A stretch of DNA of 64,000 nucleotides from Symbiotaphrina buchneri (GCA_001599915.1 BCIG01000004.1:62001-126000), one strand, 5' to 3'. Positions 24,901 through 36,491 are shown, counted from the first letter of the stretch. Program-made: numbers and translations. The notes: generated by a model from the letters alone, not told the origin.

Positions 24901-27499
24901 CGCCACTGGCAATTCCTATGCTTACCGAGGCTACCACGAGACTGCTTGGATCATCAACAGGTTCGCTCATGTTGCTCGCAAGCATCAGCTACCGGAGGTT
25001 TGCATTAGTCAATTGAGCCGGATTTATACACTTCCCAATATTGAAATCCAGGAAGCGTTCTTGAAACTCAGGGAACAAGCCAAGTGTCACTACCAGAATA
25101 AGGCGGAACTCAACAGTGGCTTGGACGTCATCAACAACACCAACCTGAACTATTTCGGCGCTCAGCAGAAGGCTGAATTCTTCACGCTCAAAGGCATGTT
25201 CTTAGCTAAGCTCAATCATAAGGATGAAGCAAATGAGGCATTTGGTACTGCGTTGTACTACGATATCAGGCAACCGAAGGCTTGGGCGGAATGGGGTCTG
25301 TACAATGACAATCTGTTCAAGCAGGATCCCAATGATTGGGACAAAGCGGCCAATGCCGTCAGCTGTTACCTTGAGGCTGCCGGCTTGTTCAAGTCAGCCA
25401 AATCAAGGAAACTCCTCAGCCGTATCCTGTGGCTCATCAGTCTCGAAGACCCGGAGGGAAAGATCTTCCAAGCATTCGAGAATTACAAGGGAGAAACTCC
25501 TGTGTGGTACTGGATCACCTTCATACCGCAGCTCTTGACAAGCCTGTCTCGGAAAGAAGCAAGATTGTCTCGGACTATCCTCATCAAGATAGCCAAGATC
25601 TATCCACAGGCGCTGTACTTCCTTCTTCGGACAAGTAGGGAAGATATGCTGGCGATTAAGAAACAACAGGATGCCAAACAACAGAAGGCGGATAAGGCGA
25701 AGCAAACATCTCCCACTGTCAAACAAGAGACTGCAAATGCTTCAAACAACAAGACGGAGGAAACTAAACCCGCTACAAATGGAGATACCAGTAATGCGCC
25801 AAAGCAGGACAGCGACGGTACACCAAAACCTGCCGAGACAAATGGCCACGCACAGCAGACTTCACCCACGGATGCTGCCCCTCAGACTCCAGCTGAACCT
25901 CCTCCACCGAAGAAACCTTGGGAGTTGACGGATGAGATAATGTCTGTACTGAAGACAGCATTCCCTCTTCTTGCTTTATCAATGGAAACGATGGTGGACC
26001 AGATCCAGAAGAACTTTCGTTGTCCACCTGATGAGGACGCCTACCGTCTTATTGTTGCGCTGCTCAATGACGGACTGTCATATATCGGACGTGTGCCGGC
26101 GTCTTACGCGCAAGATGCCGAACTTCCCCAAGCTACCAAGGGCAATATCACTCGGTTTGCGGAGACGATTCTCCCATCTCACATTCGTCGATCCTTCGAG
26201 GCTGACTTCGTTGCGGTCAAGCCTACCATGTACGAGTACATACAGAAGCTTCGAAAGTGGAGAGATAAATTCGAGGAAAAGCTTGATCACAGGCCTGGTC
26301 ATTCCCCTCTGGAATCATACAGTCACCACCTCAGCGAGTTCAGATTCCAGAAGTTCGATGAGGTGGAGGTACCTGGCCAGTATCTGGAACTTCGGGATAA
26401 GAATCAAGACTTCATCCGAATCGAGCGCTTCCTACCGAATGTGGATGTTGTTCGGGGCGTTGGCGTGTCTCACAGGAGGCTCAAGATTCGCGGTCACGAT
26501 GGCAGTGTTCATCCTTTTGCTATCCAGCATCCTGCCGCTCGCCATTGTCGGAGAGAAGAGAGGATACTGCAGCTTTTTCGGATCTTCAACGGCGTTCTTA
26601 GCAAGAGGAAGGAATCTCGCCGGCGCAATCTCAAATTCCATCTGCCTATTATGGTACCTCTGACACCGCACATACGTCTTGTACAAGATGATGCCTCGTA
26701 CATCACCCTTCAAGGCGTGTTTGAGGATCATTGCAGAAGGAATGGCATCAATAAAGATGAACCCATTCTGTTTGTCATGGACAAAATGCGAGCTTTGGCA
26801 GATATGAAGGCTGCTCGGAATGCGGAACAGTCGGCCAACCTTCGTATGGAAGCTTTCACCGCCGTTCAAGAGAAATGGGTTCCAAACACCATTGCCCTGG
26901 AGTACTGTCAGAAAATATATCCCAACTACGCCGACTTCCTTCTTTTCCGACGACAATTTGCCTATCAACTTGGAGCGCTCACCTTCATGACCTACACCAT
27001 GCACATGAACAACCGTTATCCACACAAGCTTTCCATATCTCGAGCCGCAGGCAACATCTGGGGTTCAGAGCTGATACCTGCCATGGCAGCTGGGAAGGCA
27101 TTCTTCCACAATCCTGAGCCTGTGCCTTTCCGTCTCACACCGAATCTGCAAACCCTGATGGGCCCGATTGCTACGGAGGGCATATTCTCTTGCGCCATTA
27201 TGGCTATAGCTCGTTGCCTCACCGAGCCTGAATTCGAGCTTGAGCACCAGCTGAGCATCTTTGTCCGTGATGAGATGATCTTCTGGTTCACCCAGCAACA
27301 TCGCGAAAAGCTGCAAGAAAAAGAGCTGCGACAGTCAGTGCAGGACAACAGTGACATCGTGGTGAAGAAGGTGGTCAGCCTTGCTCAACCACCCCTGGGT
27401 AATCTCCCAGCGAACCAGACGGTCATTGACTTGATCTCTCGGGCCGTCAATCCTATGAACCTCGCCCAGACCGATGCGCTATGGATGCCTTATCTCTGA
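15967..27499 (+). CDS. TRA1: TRA1, PIKK-family pseudokinase scaffold of SAGA and NuA4
   Basis: Nuclear scaffold that binds transcription activators and brings the SAGA and NuA4 acetyltransferase complexes to promoters. Exons 15967-16021, 16085-16242, 16295-27499 give 3805 aa, within the normal range of about 3700-3900. Most of the length is HEAT/TPR-like helical repeat. A FAT domain precedes a Lys/Gln/Thr/Pro-rich insert at roughly residues 3196-3280. The PI3K-like domain lies at about 3450-3760 ([18 protein letters not shown] onward) and the FATC tail ends in DALWMPYL. Active-kinase signatures are absent: the expected catalytic-loop and DFG positions read [10 protein letters not shown] and GNIWGSEL. 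Loss of kinase activity is established for this family. The ATG at 15967 gives [15 protein letters not shown] and joins in phase with both following exons. Confidence 0.97.
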
Positions 27500-27849
27500 T
27501 TTTGTTACTTCAAGGAAGGAGTTGAGGGTCGTTTGATGATACTTTGCTTTTCTAGATGGAGTTGGGATTGGCTGATTGGTATAACACCTCGGTTTGTCGT
27601 TAGCAAGGCGTTCAGGGGTTACAGGATGGCGCTATATCGTCTTTCTTTCACGTTGCCATACTCTGGCAATGACCGTTTTCAAAAGCTGTATGCATAGTTT
27701 GATTGTTTCAATACCAAGCCAAAGAGCATAAAAATTCTCGTGTAATTCATGTAGAACCCCCGACCATTACTCCACACCATGAGTATAAAACGCCTTATCC
27801 GACCGGCTGAACAAGCTTGAAAACCCAGCGCCTCATTATGTCTCCGAGA
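27500..27849. other. Convergent 3' region between TRA1 and YJU2
   Basis: 350 bp between two stop codons on opposite strands. It must hold both 3' ends and polyadenylation signals. The T-rich start after 27499 and AT-rich 27700-27790 fit this. No gene is seen. Confidence 0.5.
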
Positions 27850-28650
27850 TCATACCAGAGCGGGCTTCTTCTTAATTCCTAGAGCTGCTGAGAGATCCTT
27901 TTTCTTCTTCGGAGCCTTCTTGAATGTAGGCAGTATTTCTGCCGGCTTCTCTTCCACGGCTGGAGTAATGGAAAAGGTTTCCGGCTCCAGCTCATCGAGC
28001 TCGATTCGCCGGACTCTAGCGCCGTCTTCTGTCATGAACGCCCTCCGTGCCATCTCTTCATCCTCCTTCTCCTGCCTTTCTCTCTCCAGGTCTTTTTGGT
28101 CGTGTACAGCCGCGAGCGTCTCCATCCCGGCATCAGCCCTCTCCAATCTTGCATTCCTGGTACGGATTTCATCCAGCGCATCAGCTATTGCCATCTCCCT
28201 CTTCGCATCCAGTGTCTTCGTCTCGAGTTCGGCCATCGCATTCCTCTCTTCCTCTTCTCGCTCCAGTCGATCTAGCCTCTCCTCCTCCGTCTCCTCCTTC
28301 CCGCTTGCCTGTCGCCATGGCTCAAAGTTGCGCTTGGCCCCCTTCTCACAAGTGTAATCCATATTCTTCGGATCGGTTTTGAATGTGATCTCTGCTGAGC
28401 AGCGGGTGCATCGGATGTAAAATCTGTAGATGGGGATGGCGTAGTACTTTTCATCGGTTGTCTCTTTGCGGGCGTTGAATTTGCGCCCCTTGTAGATGTA
28501 TTCGCCGCATGAGGTGCATTTCATGCTGAAGGGTGCCATCAACCGGACCGTCTGCTGCTTTGGACCGGTGGGCTTCGAGCGGTTCCGGACGATCTTCGAC
28601 GGATCGAAGTCCGGGGGGTAGTACTTGGTGAGAACCTTACGTTCAGACAT
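27850..28650 (-). CDS. YJU2: Spliceosomal factor Yju2/Cwc16 (CCDC94 family)
   Basis: Step-one splicing factor associated with the Prp19 complex that promotes branching. It is an intronless 266-aa gene. It begins [20 protein letters not shown], the near-invariant opening of Yju2 rather than of its paralogue Saf4/CCDC130. A zinc-binding module is visible as C45-x2-C48 and C81-x2-C84, with [11 protein letters not shown] between the pairs. A long charged coiled-coil region rich in Glu/Arg follows (about residues 118-205). The tail is basic ([20 protein letters not shown]) and could act as a nuclear signal. It is divergent from the APC/C gene, with only 246 bp between the two starts. Confidence 0.95.
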   Translation of the reverse strand: MSERKVLTKYYPPDFDPSKIVRNRSKPTGPKQQTVRLMAPFSMKCTSCGEYIYKGRKFNARKETTDEKYYAIPIYRFYIRCTRCSAEITFKTDPKNMDYTCEKGAKRNFEPWRQASGKEETEEERLDRLEREEEERNAMAELETKTLDAKREMAIADALDEIRTRNARLERADAGMETLAAVHDQKDLERERQEKEDEEMARRAFMTEDGARVRRIELDELEPETFSITPAVEEKPAEILPTFKKAPKKKKDLSAALGIKKKPALV

Positions 28651-28896
28651 GATGGCCTAGCTGAGTCGAATCGCGCAGTTCGTGGGGAGATGATGGTGGT
28701 TGGAGAATGACAGGGCGCGGAGGCAAGTCCAGATGTAAGATACGAGGAGAGGTCCGTAGAAAGGCAAAGGCAAATGGACTTTAGCGGGGTTTACGCTTAA
28801 ATTTAGCTCGCTTCCACAATCGCGGCGAGCAACCTTCGCTGTTGTTATGACGCGCGCCGACCATTCAGTTCCACGTCTAATGTGCGCCAAACAAAC
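28651..28896. promoter_or_regulatory. Compact bidirectional promoter, YJU2 / CUT9
   Basis: 246 bp separate two divergent ATGs, so both 5' UTRs and core promoters lie here. No TATA box is obvious. The boundaries are set by the coding regions, not by a mapped promoter. Confidence 0.5.
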
Positions 28897-30803
28897 ATGG
28901 AGAAGTTTCTGCGGGACTGGAGGCAGGATGCCCTCAATAAACATCAATATGAGTCGGCGATCTTCATAGGGGACAAGTTGCTCGCCCTCACTAGTCAGTA
29001 CCAACCATGTTGATGGTGTCGACGTTGGCTAACCGTGCAGACAACGACAAGGATGCCTTCTGGCTTGCCCAGGTTCATTTCTCCACTGGCAATTACACAC
29101 GCGCGCAGAGCTTCCTTGCTCGGCAGGATCTCGTCACCAGAAATCCTTCTTGTAGATACTTGGCGGCGCATTGCTTGATCAAACAGGGGAAATACGATGA
29201 GGCGCTATCGTTGCTCGGAGAGAAGAATCCTATACACCTCATTTCGAGTTCAAGCAATAGTCGACGGAAGTTGCAGCATGTTAATGGCTCGACGAGAGGA
29301 ACGAAAGGTGGTCATAAGCCGGAAAGGCTTGACAGGAATGAGGAGAGGGAACGAGAAGACGCTGCGAATATCAGATTTGAAGCCACAATGTGCTACTTAC
29401 GCGGCCTGTGTTATGCCAAACAGAACGCATTTGACCGTGCAAAGGAATGCTATAAAGACGCAGTCCGGATAGATGTGCAATGCCTCGAGGCATTTGAACA
29501 GTTGATGAAGAACTGCCTGATGTCTCCGGATGAAGAGTGGTCATTTCTGGAGTCTCTGGATTTTGACTCTATAACAGTGGGGGATGATCTTTCTTCGTCT
29601 CAGGAGGCAGCAGAGTTCACCAAGATGCTTTATACCACCCGACTGTCGAAATACAAAAATCCGACAATCTTCACCACCGCAACCGAAACCCTTTCAACTC
29701 ATTACAATCTCGCCTCCAATCCCGACTTACTACTTTCGAAAGCTCACCTATTGTTCACCCAGTGTCGGTTCAAAGAGGCTCTGGCCTTAACAGAATCGAT
29801 CATCGAAAGTGATAAATACAATCTCACTGTCTACCCCGTACATCTCGCGTGCCTTCATGAACTGAAGCAGAAGAACACATTGTTTCTTATTGCTCATGAT
29901 TTAGCTGATCACCATCCGGAAGAACCTTCGACTTGGCTTGCGGTGGGCGTATACTATTTGACTATCAATAAGATAGCCGAGGCCCGCCGATTCTTCTCGA
30001 AAGCCAGTATGATGGATCCTCATTTTGGGCCTGCTTGGATTGGATTTGCACATACGTTTGCCGCGGAGGGCGAGCACGATCAAGCCATATCGGCTTATTC
30101 AACCGCTGCGCGGCTCTTCCAGGGTACCCACTTACCACAGCTCTTCCTGGGGATGCAGAATCTGCAGCTCAACAATATGACGCTCGCAGATGAATATCTG
30201 AAATCGGCTTATTCGCTCTGCAAAACTGACCCTTTACTGCTCAACGAGATGGGAGTGGTATTCTATCATCAAGACCACTTGGAGGATGCTGTAAAGATGT
30301 TCATACAAGCGCTGCAGATCGCTTCAGACATTGACAGCGATCCAAGGGCTTGGGTTTCTACACGTGCAAACTTAGGCCACGCGTATCGAAGGTTGGGGCA
30401 ATGGGAGGAAGCACTTAACGAATTTGATGAGGTCCTTAGACAAGGCGGGAAAGATGCTGGGATCTTTTGTGCCAAAGGCCTTGTGTTGCTTGAGATGGGT
30501 AGAAGCTGGGAGGCTGTGGTCGCGTTGCATGAAGCATTGGGAGTAAGCCCGCAAGATCCGGTCGCCACAGATTTATTGGGAAAGGCTCTTGAGGAAAATG
30601 CTACCGCGGGCTTCGGCGATGGAGATGATGCCGATGACGGTATCGAGGGAGAGTTCGAACGTGAGCTCAGCTTGCGAAAAAAGGAGGCCGACCACAGGAG
30701 AGCTTCAGGGGCTAAAAAGACCAGGCAACGGAGCCGAAAGAGCACTGGCACTTTGGACGGCGAAGACGGAAGCATGATGGTTGTCAGTGACGAAGAGTTT
30801 TAA
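28897..30803 (+). CDS. CUT9: Anaphase-promoting complex subunit Cut9/Cdc16/APC6 (TPR protein)
   Basis: TPR scaffold subunit of the APC/C ubiquitin ligase that triggers anaphase and mitotic exit. Exons 28897-28993 and 29041-30803 give 619 aa; the 47-nt intron joins in phase 1. The N-terminus MEKFLRDWRQDALNKHQYES is typical of the family. Successive TPR units run from about NNDKDAFWLAQVHFSTGNY to the C-terminal third, with clear examples in ARRFFSKASMMDPHFGPAW, GMQNLQLNNMTLADEYLKSA, NEMGVVFYHQDHLEDAVKMF and ANLGHAYRRLGQWEEALNEF. The last 60 residues are charged and low-complexity and carry Lys/Arg clusters before an acidic end. The name follows S. pombe; CDC16 is the S. cerevisiae name. Confidence 0.93.
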
Positions 30804-31049
30804 TACCGGCATTCCTTGAAGACATCACGGTTAATGCATGCATGGGTGGGGTCATGGGGGCGCTTTGGGTATCAGCACGGATGGCGCACAATGGATGGCA
30901 TACTTGCATTACTGCCACTGCACGGCTCTAGGTTGAAAAGGCTTCCTTAGGGATTAATGCCCATTGTACAGAGATGATACAGTACATTTTTAACCGGGTA
31001 ACAACGCACCAGACGCCATCTATCAGAGACCCTCGATGCCAACGCCGCG

Positions 31050-31856
31050 CTATAATGCAATCACAAGGATTAGGAGGATGATCAACGCCAATATCAACAC
31101 TCCTATGCAGCAACTTGACCACGTATCTGCTAGTTATTAGCCTCTAGAAACTTGTACTGGAGCAGAAGCGGCGCGCCGAAGTTCCGGACAAAACGCACCT
31201 TCATTCTTCTTCACGATGTACTGCATCTTCTTCATCCCATTTTGCAGTCTTCCACCTACTCTGTCTGTGATTGTATCCACCTCGTCGAGCAACTGACCCT
31301 GCTCTTCCAATTCTCTCCCCATATCTTCTGCCTGACTCCTCAAATTGCCAACGGTCCGCATGACGCCATCTAACTGCTGGTCTAGCTCCTGCATAATCTC
31401 CACCTGCCGCTGCTGCTCCCATGCTTCGTAGTCATCTCCCTCGTCCTCGAACCGGTCAGGATCCGGTAGCGCGCTGGCACCACCGCCTGGCCCTGCCGCC
31501 GCCGTGGACTGTGAGACTGCTTTGGCCAGCTCTTCCCGCATATCTTCCACTTCGCCGCCAACTTCCTCCACTAAGCGCCGCCGCCGCTGCACCTCTTCGA
31601 TCTCCAGACCATATTTGTATGGGTCCCCCTCCACGGCCTTGACGCTCTCGATCAGGTCCTGTAGATCTGTGTTCAGGTCTTGCAGTGTGCTCTCGAGCTC
31701 TTGTCTTGCTTGTGTGAGTTCTGGACTTGTGGCAGACGTTGTGAGGGCACGGATGCGCAAGTAAGATGTGAAGAGCCCGCGTGTCGTGTTGAGCTGGCTG
31801 AGCACGTCGGCTTGGACCTGGAGGAAGGGGTCCTCGTCGGTTGTGGAGGACATCAT
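31050..31856 (-). CDS. TLG1: Qc-SNARE, Tlg1 / syntaxin-6-10 family
   Basis: Tail-anchored t-SNARE for endosome-to-trans-Golgi fusion. Exons on the minus strand: 31856-31199 and 31129-31050; the 69-nt intron joins in phase 1, giving 245 aa from the ATG at 31856. The N-terminal Habc region starts DPFLQVQADVLSQLNTTRGL. A Qc SNARE motif lies at about residues 150-215 (YEAWEQQRQVEIMQELDQQL through NGMKKMQYIVKKNE). The small second exon supplies the single membrane anchor, WSSCCIGVLILALIILLILV, then IAL and stop. Without the intron the protein would lack its anchor, which supports the join. Two adjacent ATGs (31856, 31853) fit family starts. A further in-frame ATG at 31901 would add 15 residues and is less likely. 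Confidence 0.9.
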
Positions 31857-32134
31857 CTTGTTGGTAGATGACGTTGCGCTGCCCACTGCTGGCCACTGCA
31901 ACCGAATGCGCCACTCATGAACGGGGAATGATGATCAGGGGTTCTCGGTCGTGCATTGAAGCTGTCATTGCTCTGTTATCACAATCAAAAGGAGCTCGAA
32001 TCTAGGCACCTGGAAGGTTGACGGCAAGTTCCGTCAACACCAAAAGCTTCCAGCTCTAATTCAATAAATTTCCCCAGGGTCCACCCATTGAGTTCACAGA
32101 CTCTGCCAGCGCTCAACTCAGCGCTACCTTCGAG
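31857..32134. promoter_or_regulatory. Compact bidirectional promoter, TLG1 / METTL25-like gene
   Basis: 278 bp separate two divergent start codons. AT-rich sequence lies near 32055-32075. No recognised factor site stands out. Confidence 0.45.
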
Positions 32135-33979
32135 ATGCGGCCAGAATGCCCATTGCCGCTCTCAGAAGGCTTCCAAGATGCTCAGTCTTATGTGGACGAG
32201 CTCTTAGGGTTTGCAACGTCCAATGAGCTCTTCATGAATCTCTGCGGCGGGGTGCATATCCTGGATTTTCTAACGCGCGAACCGGACTTGTACAGTACAG
32301 TGCTACCCGAAGACTGGAGAGTATGGCTAAAGCCAAGGTCAATTGAAGATATTTTGGACTTGCTCATGCACGAAGAGCTAGACGTTTTCAGAGGACCAGA
32401 CAGACAATGGACTGGAGCGCAATGGAGAGAAGGCCCAGCACCTCCAGAGAGCTTGTTGGACTACGTACACAATATCCGGAGGCTTTCACTACGGAGAGAC
32501 TTTGTGCCCTCACCTGACAAACCAAAGGAGTCGACGCTCACGCGCAGAGTGGCTATTGGTATGAAGGTCAAGAAGGTTCATGAGGTGAAGAATTTTGCCC
32601 ACTACGTGTCGAACCTGTCTTCCTATGTATCTGAGAAAAGGGGCCAGGACATTACACATCTGGTAGACTTTGGCTCAGGACAAAATTATCTGGGCAGAGC
32701 GCTGGCAAGCAAACCGTACTATAAACACATCGTTGCGGTGGAGAGCAAGCAGTTAAACATCGACGGCGCTAAAGGAATGGATATTGTTGCCAAATTGGTC
32801 AAGAGGGAAAAGGTCTGGAGGAATAAGAAGGATTTCAGATCAAAAAAGGAGGCCAGCCTGGCTGCAAGTACCCCCGGAAGTGGAGAGGAAGACTGCGCAG
32901 GGATCGACACGCCGCCAACGTCGGTTGAAGCCGAGGACTGTACAGAGTGTGGTGAAACCGTTGTCCAGTCTGCGGTCGAGATGACGGAAGAAGGCAAAGG
33001 AAGTGTGCAGTACGTGGTGCATGAGATCAAGGACGGCAATCTGGAATCCGTTTTGGAGCAGGTTGTAGATCGCCCTTCAGCTCTGGTGGGACGGCCTGTC
33101 GCAGAGACATCGGAAGACCCCAATCGCAGCCTTATGGTAATCTCGCTGCACTCATGCGGAAATCTGGTCCACCATGGCATTCGATCTCTGCTCCTCAATC
33201 CTTCTGTTGCGGCTATTGCAATGATAGGCTGCTGCTACAATCTTGTCACCGAACGACTTGGCCCACCCACCTACAAGCTTCCTGTCCTTCGCCCAAACCA
33301 CCCCCGGTTGGAGAGAACCTCCAACGCATATGACCCTCACGGCTATCCCTTGTCGTCAAAGCTGGAGAACTACCGGCATCCTCGGGGTGGAACAGGTGTC
33401 AAGCTCAACATCACTGCGCGGATGATGGCCGTTCAAGCTGCCCCGAATTGGACTGCAGAAGATTGCGATCTTTTCTTCAAACGCCACTTCTATCGTGCCG
33501 TGCTCCAACGCATATTTCTTGATCGTGGAATAGTCAGCAAGCCCGTCAAAGCCGATGACGTTGTAGGGGGTTACGTGGGCGGCCGGAGTCCTGCTGGCTT
33601 CAGCGGCGGTACCCAACCCATCATCATAGGCTCACTGCGAAAAGCTTGCTATAACTCCTTCACTTCATATGTGCGAGGTGCTACTGCCAAGCTAGCTCAG
33701 GATCCTGAGCGAGGCGACTTCTTCAAGGAGAAGATGGATGGTATGACTGACGAGGAGATCGAGTGGTATGAAAGACATTACAATGAGCGGAAGAAGCAGT
33801 TGGCGACTATCTGGGCGCTCATGGCGTTCAGTGCATCTGTCGTCGAGGCAGTGATCGTTGTCGACAGGTGGCTGTTCTTGATGGAGCAGAAGGATACAGT
33901 CAAAGAAGCATGGGTGGAGCCTGTGTTTGACTACAAATTCTCACCTAGGAATCTTGTTGTAGTGGGGATAAAAAAGTGA
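32135..33979 (+). CDS. METTL25/RRNAD1-type SAM-dependent methyltransferase
   Basis: Intronless gene of 614 aa. A class-I Rossmann methyltransferase core is seen: the SAM-binding motif HLVDFGSGQNYLGRAL (glycines 180 and 182) and the second-strand acid in HIVAVESKQLNIDGAKGMD. After an acidic, Cys-containing insert (about residues 240-330), the family's distal motifs follow: ISLHSCGNLVHHGIRSLL (about 337) and AMIGCCYNLVTE (about 365), then FPLSS-like YPLSSKLE. The N-terminal helical region, with NELFMNLCGGVHILDFLTRE, also matches METTL25 relatives. The substrate is not established; METTL25-class proteins are only assumed to act on RNA or protein. It shares a short promoter with the SNARE gene. 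Confidence 0.82.
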   Translation: MRPECPLPLSEGFQDAQSYVDELLGFATSNELFMNLCGGVHILDFLTREPDLYSTVLPEDWRVWLKPRSIEDILDLLMHEELDVFRGPDRQWTGAQWREGPAPPESLLDYVHNIRRLSLRRDFVPSPDKPKESTLTRRVAIGMKVKKVHEVKNFAHYVSNLSSYVSEKRGQDITHLVDFGSGQNYLGRALASKPYYKHIVAVESKQLNIDGAKGMDIVAKLVKREKVWRNKKDFRSKKEASLAASTPGSGEEDCAGIDTPPTSVEAEDCTECGETVVQSAVEMTEEGKGSVQYVVHEIKDGNLESVLEQVVDRPSALVGRPVAETSEDPNRSLMVISLHSCGNLVHHGIRSLLLNPSVAAIAMIGCCYNLVTERLGPPTYKLPVLRPNHPRLERTSNAYDPHGYPLSSKLENYRHPRGGTGVKLNITARMMAVQAAPNWTAEDCDLFFKRHFYRAVLQRIFLDRGIVSKPVKADDVVGGYVGGRSPAGFSGGTQPIIIGSLRKACYNSFTSYVRGATAKLAQDPERGDFFKEKMDGMTDEEIEWYERHYNERKKQLATIWALMAFSASVVEAVIVVDRWLFLMEQKDTVKEAWVEPVFDYKFSPRNLVVVGIKK

Positions 33980-34482
33980 ATCGTAGACCAATCACTGATC
34001 AGACCAAGTCACCGGACGACAGATAAAAAGGCAGCAGCAGTACTCGCCGATGTCTTCCATGACTCGTACACTATCCGAACGCTCAACCGCTTCAGAGGAT
34101 CACTGATCACCACAGCCTCTCTACTCTTGTACTGTTCTCACTGTGCTTCGTTTCACTCATTCTATCAGTATCCTAGACAAGTGTCGGATTTCATCTGCAG
34201 CTTTGACTACCGTCTTACTTCTCACTGAAGTGGACAAGAGAGCCATCGGATCAGACAACGACGAGATACATATTTCGCCAGTCTTTGTCTTTGATCAGTC
34301 AATATATCTTATGGTAAGTCAAAATACTCCTAGTTTCATCTTCTCTTTACCTTAGCTGGACATGAGTCCATTTGGGTCCATACTTAACCGGCTCTGTGAA
34401 AGCGTCTACCTATCTGTCCACCTGCATGCTTGCTTACATCTCACGTATTCAGGACTTTTCAAAGATCTTAAACTCAGGACCG
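33980..34482. other. Intergenic, METTL25-like gene to BTB gene
   Basis: 503 bp between tandem plus-strand genes. It is pyrimidine-rich around 34100-34220. I see nothing else. Confidence 0.4.
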
Positions 34483-35529
34483 ATGCCCTCAAAGAAGTCT
34501 GCCCGAAAGCATGAAAGATTGGGTGAAGAGAAGTCAGGTGCAACGATAAGGCAAAACCAGCCTGTGAAGTCTCACCACCAGAATGTAAGGAAGTTCGATG
34601 CCCTGCTCGAACCAGCCAATGAGGATATTACCAAAGATCCTCCTCGTATAGTGAACATGGACGATACAGTGCCAAAGGAAAACCTCGTCGGTACGAAAGA
34701 GGCTGAGTCAACGGCTGCTTTTAGTCCAAAACAACAGGCTCCTGCAGTCAAATTCGAAGATGGTCCGGAGCTGAAGAAGGCCAAGCTAGAAGAAGCCAAA
34801 CCTAAGGACGTTGAGTGAGTATGATAGAACCCGGTGTTTCATCCTATACTAACAAAGTCTTCAGTGACTTCGAAAGCCCCATGCGAATCCTGCTCGTCGG
34901 GCCGGGCAAGAAATGCTCATCAGCCCATGAGTCGAAGCTCAGTCAGAGCCCTGTGCTTGAGCAAATGTGCAGGAGCTTGGCTTCAGGCCTGCCAATTTCA
35001 CTTCCTACGGATGACATGGACATAGTGAAACAAGTGGTTCACTTTTTGTACTATGGACTACACACCTTCGGAGGACAAGCTTTCGGACGACAGCGTTGTT
35101 AAGAGTCCGGGGCTCTGGACAGAACTTGCTCAGCTGCTTGCAGGGATGTACATCTTTGGACAGAGATACGAGCTAGCTGCACTGAAAGAGCTCACCATCA
35201 GAAAGCTGGAGCACCTCTTCTTCTCTGATACCGAACACCGAGCTATTTACTTTGCTATATTCTTGCCAATTTATCAAAACATCCCTGCAACCGAGTCAGC
35301 ACTTCGTGATGCTTTCAAGCAGAAAGCCAAAGAATATTTCAGCAGTATGGAGAAGCCCAGCGTCGACGGACTTCTTGATGAAGACACCATCCCGGGGTTC
35401 ATGCTCAAGGACATTATAGAGGCTTACCGGGAAGGGTTGGCTGTTTGGGCGGCAAACAAAGCAAAGGAGAGTCACAAGATACACCATGCAAAGTGTAACA
35501 AGTGCTCGTTCAGGCACGCCGCCTGCTGA
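34483..35529 (+). pseudogene. BTB/POZ-domain protein with a reading-frame break
   Basis: Fungal BTB-type adaptor-like gene. A Lys/Glu-rich N-terminus (MPSKKSARKHERLGEEKSG) ends at a 50-nt intron (34815-34864, GTGAGT...TTCAG, clear CTAAC branch). The next part, DFESPMRILLVGPGKKCSSAH through QVVHFLYYG, resembles the start of a BTB fold. Conserved sequence then continues one frame over as DYTPSEDKLSDD, then ELAQLLAGMYIFGQRYELAAL and a helical C-terminus ending CNKCSFRHAAC. The offset lies around 35053-35058 and looks like a 2-nt loss or 1-nt gain inside the expected YYGDY. The alternative is a 46-nt intron (35034-35079) that restores the frame but removes a core BTB strand. I favour a broken or mis-sequenced gene. 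Function is unknown. Confidence 0.6.
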
Positions 35530-36491
35530 TTTCCTGTGCAGGGGTCTGGAATAGGGTAGAGGCACGTGCCTCCGGGTCAACTAACCATCGATTTCTGGCA
35601 ATTTTGACATCGGTTCCGCCGTTTGGTATCAATTTTGGATGGCTTTTAGATATTTGGATGCATCGTTGTTATCTTCAAAGCTGATATCTGTTACTACTCG
35701 TCCTTACAAGCTTCAAGGTAGCACGAAGCAGTGAAAGGTGCCACAATCGCCACATCGATCCGTGGTAGATATGAGATATCGCAGATATCACTTCATCACA
35801 GATATCAGTTGATCACCGATATCAGGTGACGCAGGTGAACATTATCACGGACATCCGTTGCTGCAAAGATCTCAGTCAATCGGAACTAGCACCATCTAAG
35901 ATCGCAACGGGGATATTTTTGCATGGTGAATTACTGTAATCTGATCCTTCAGATCCACTAGTCGACCATTAGAAGATGAATCGATGATTTCACAGCCTGT
36001 GAATAATCAATAGATGAGATTGTTGATCGCACGAGGCGATTGAGCTCTCGATGCCACCCAGTTGGCGATGGACAGGGTAAAAGGCAAACTGTGAAAGCAT
36101 CGTGAGCTTAGTCAGCATGGTGTTCCACCTGCGCACCTCTTCGGCTGTCAACAAAGCATTTTTCCCCGGCACATATCTCTGACCTGACCATCCGTAGGAG
36201 GACACTATGGTCCATAATGAGGCATAGTCTGTGAATCTTGCTTTCAATCTGCTCCTCCCAAGGGTATATAAAGCTCGAACACTACCTGGACAACTAACTG
36301 CATTATCCCCGCTCGGAATTATTGCTTCGCATGTGCCTTGAAAGCTTGTCATGCACACAATATCTTGATAATTTGATATACCAGCACCATGACTGTGCCG
36401 ACTTTTAAAAAGGTTTCGTAACGACTTACCTGGTTCAGTCTCTTTGCATTTTGCATCATCTCTCAATCATATCTTATATACCCTGGCTGTA
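35530..36491. other. AT-richer intergenic region with tandem repeat
   Basis: 962 bp between the BTB gene and the asparaginase. It holds the 17-bp GATATC repeats listed separately. A 158-codon minus-strand frame (35990-36466) has no recognisable domain and is not called. Confidence 0.45.
35783..35830. repeat. 17-bp tandem repeat with GATATC core
   Basis: Three head-to-tail units: AGATATCACTTCATCAC (35783-35799), AGATATCAGTTGATCAC (35800-35816) and a shorter CGATATCAGGTGAC (35817-35830). A further GATATC sits just upstream at 35775. Units share the palindromic GATATC and a trailing ATCAC-like block. Confidence 0.7.

Noticed and set aside
35990-36466. 158-codon minus-strand open frame
   Set aside because: No domain, no family resemblance, no splice partner, and it sits in the promoter side of the asparaginase gene.
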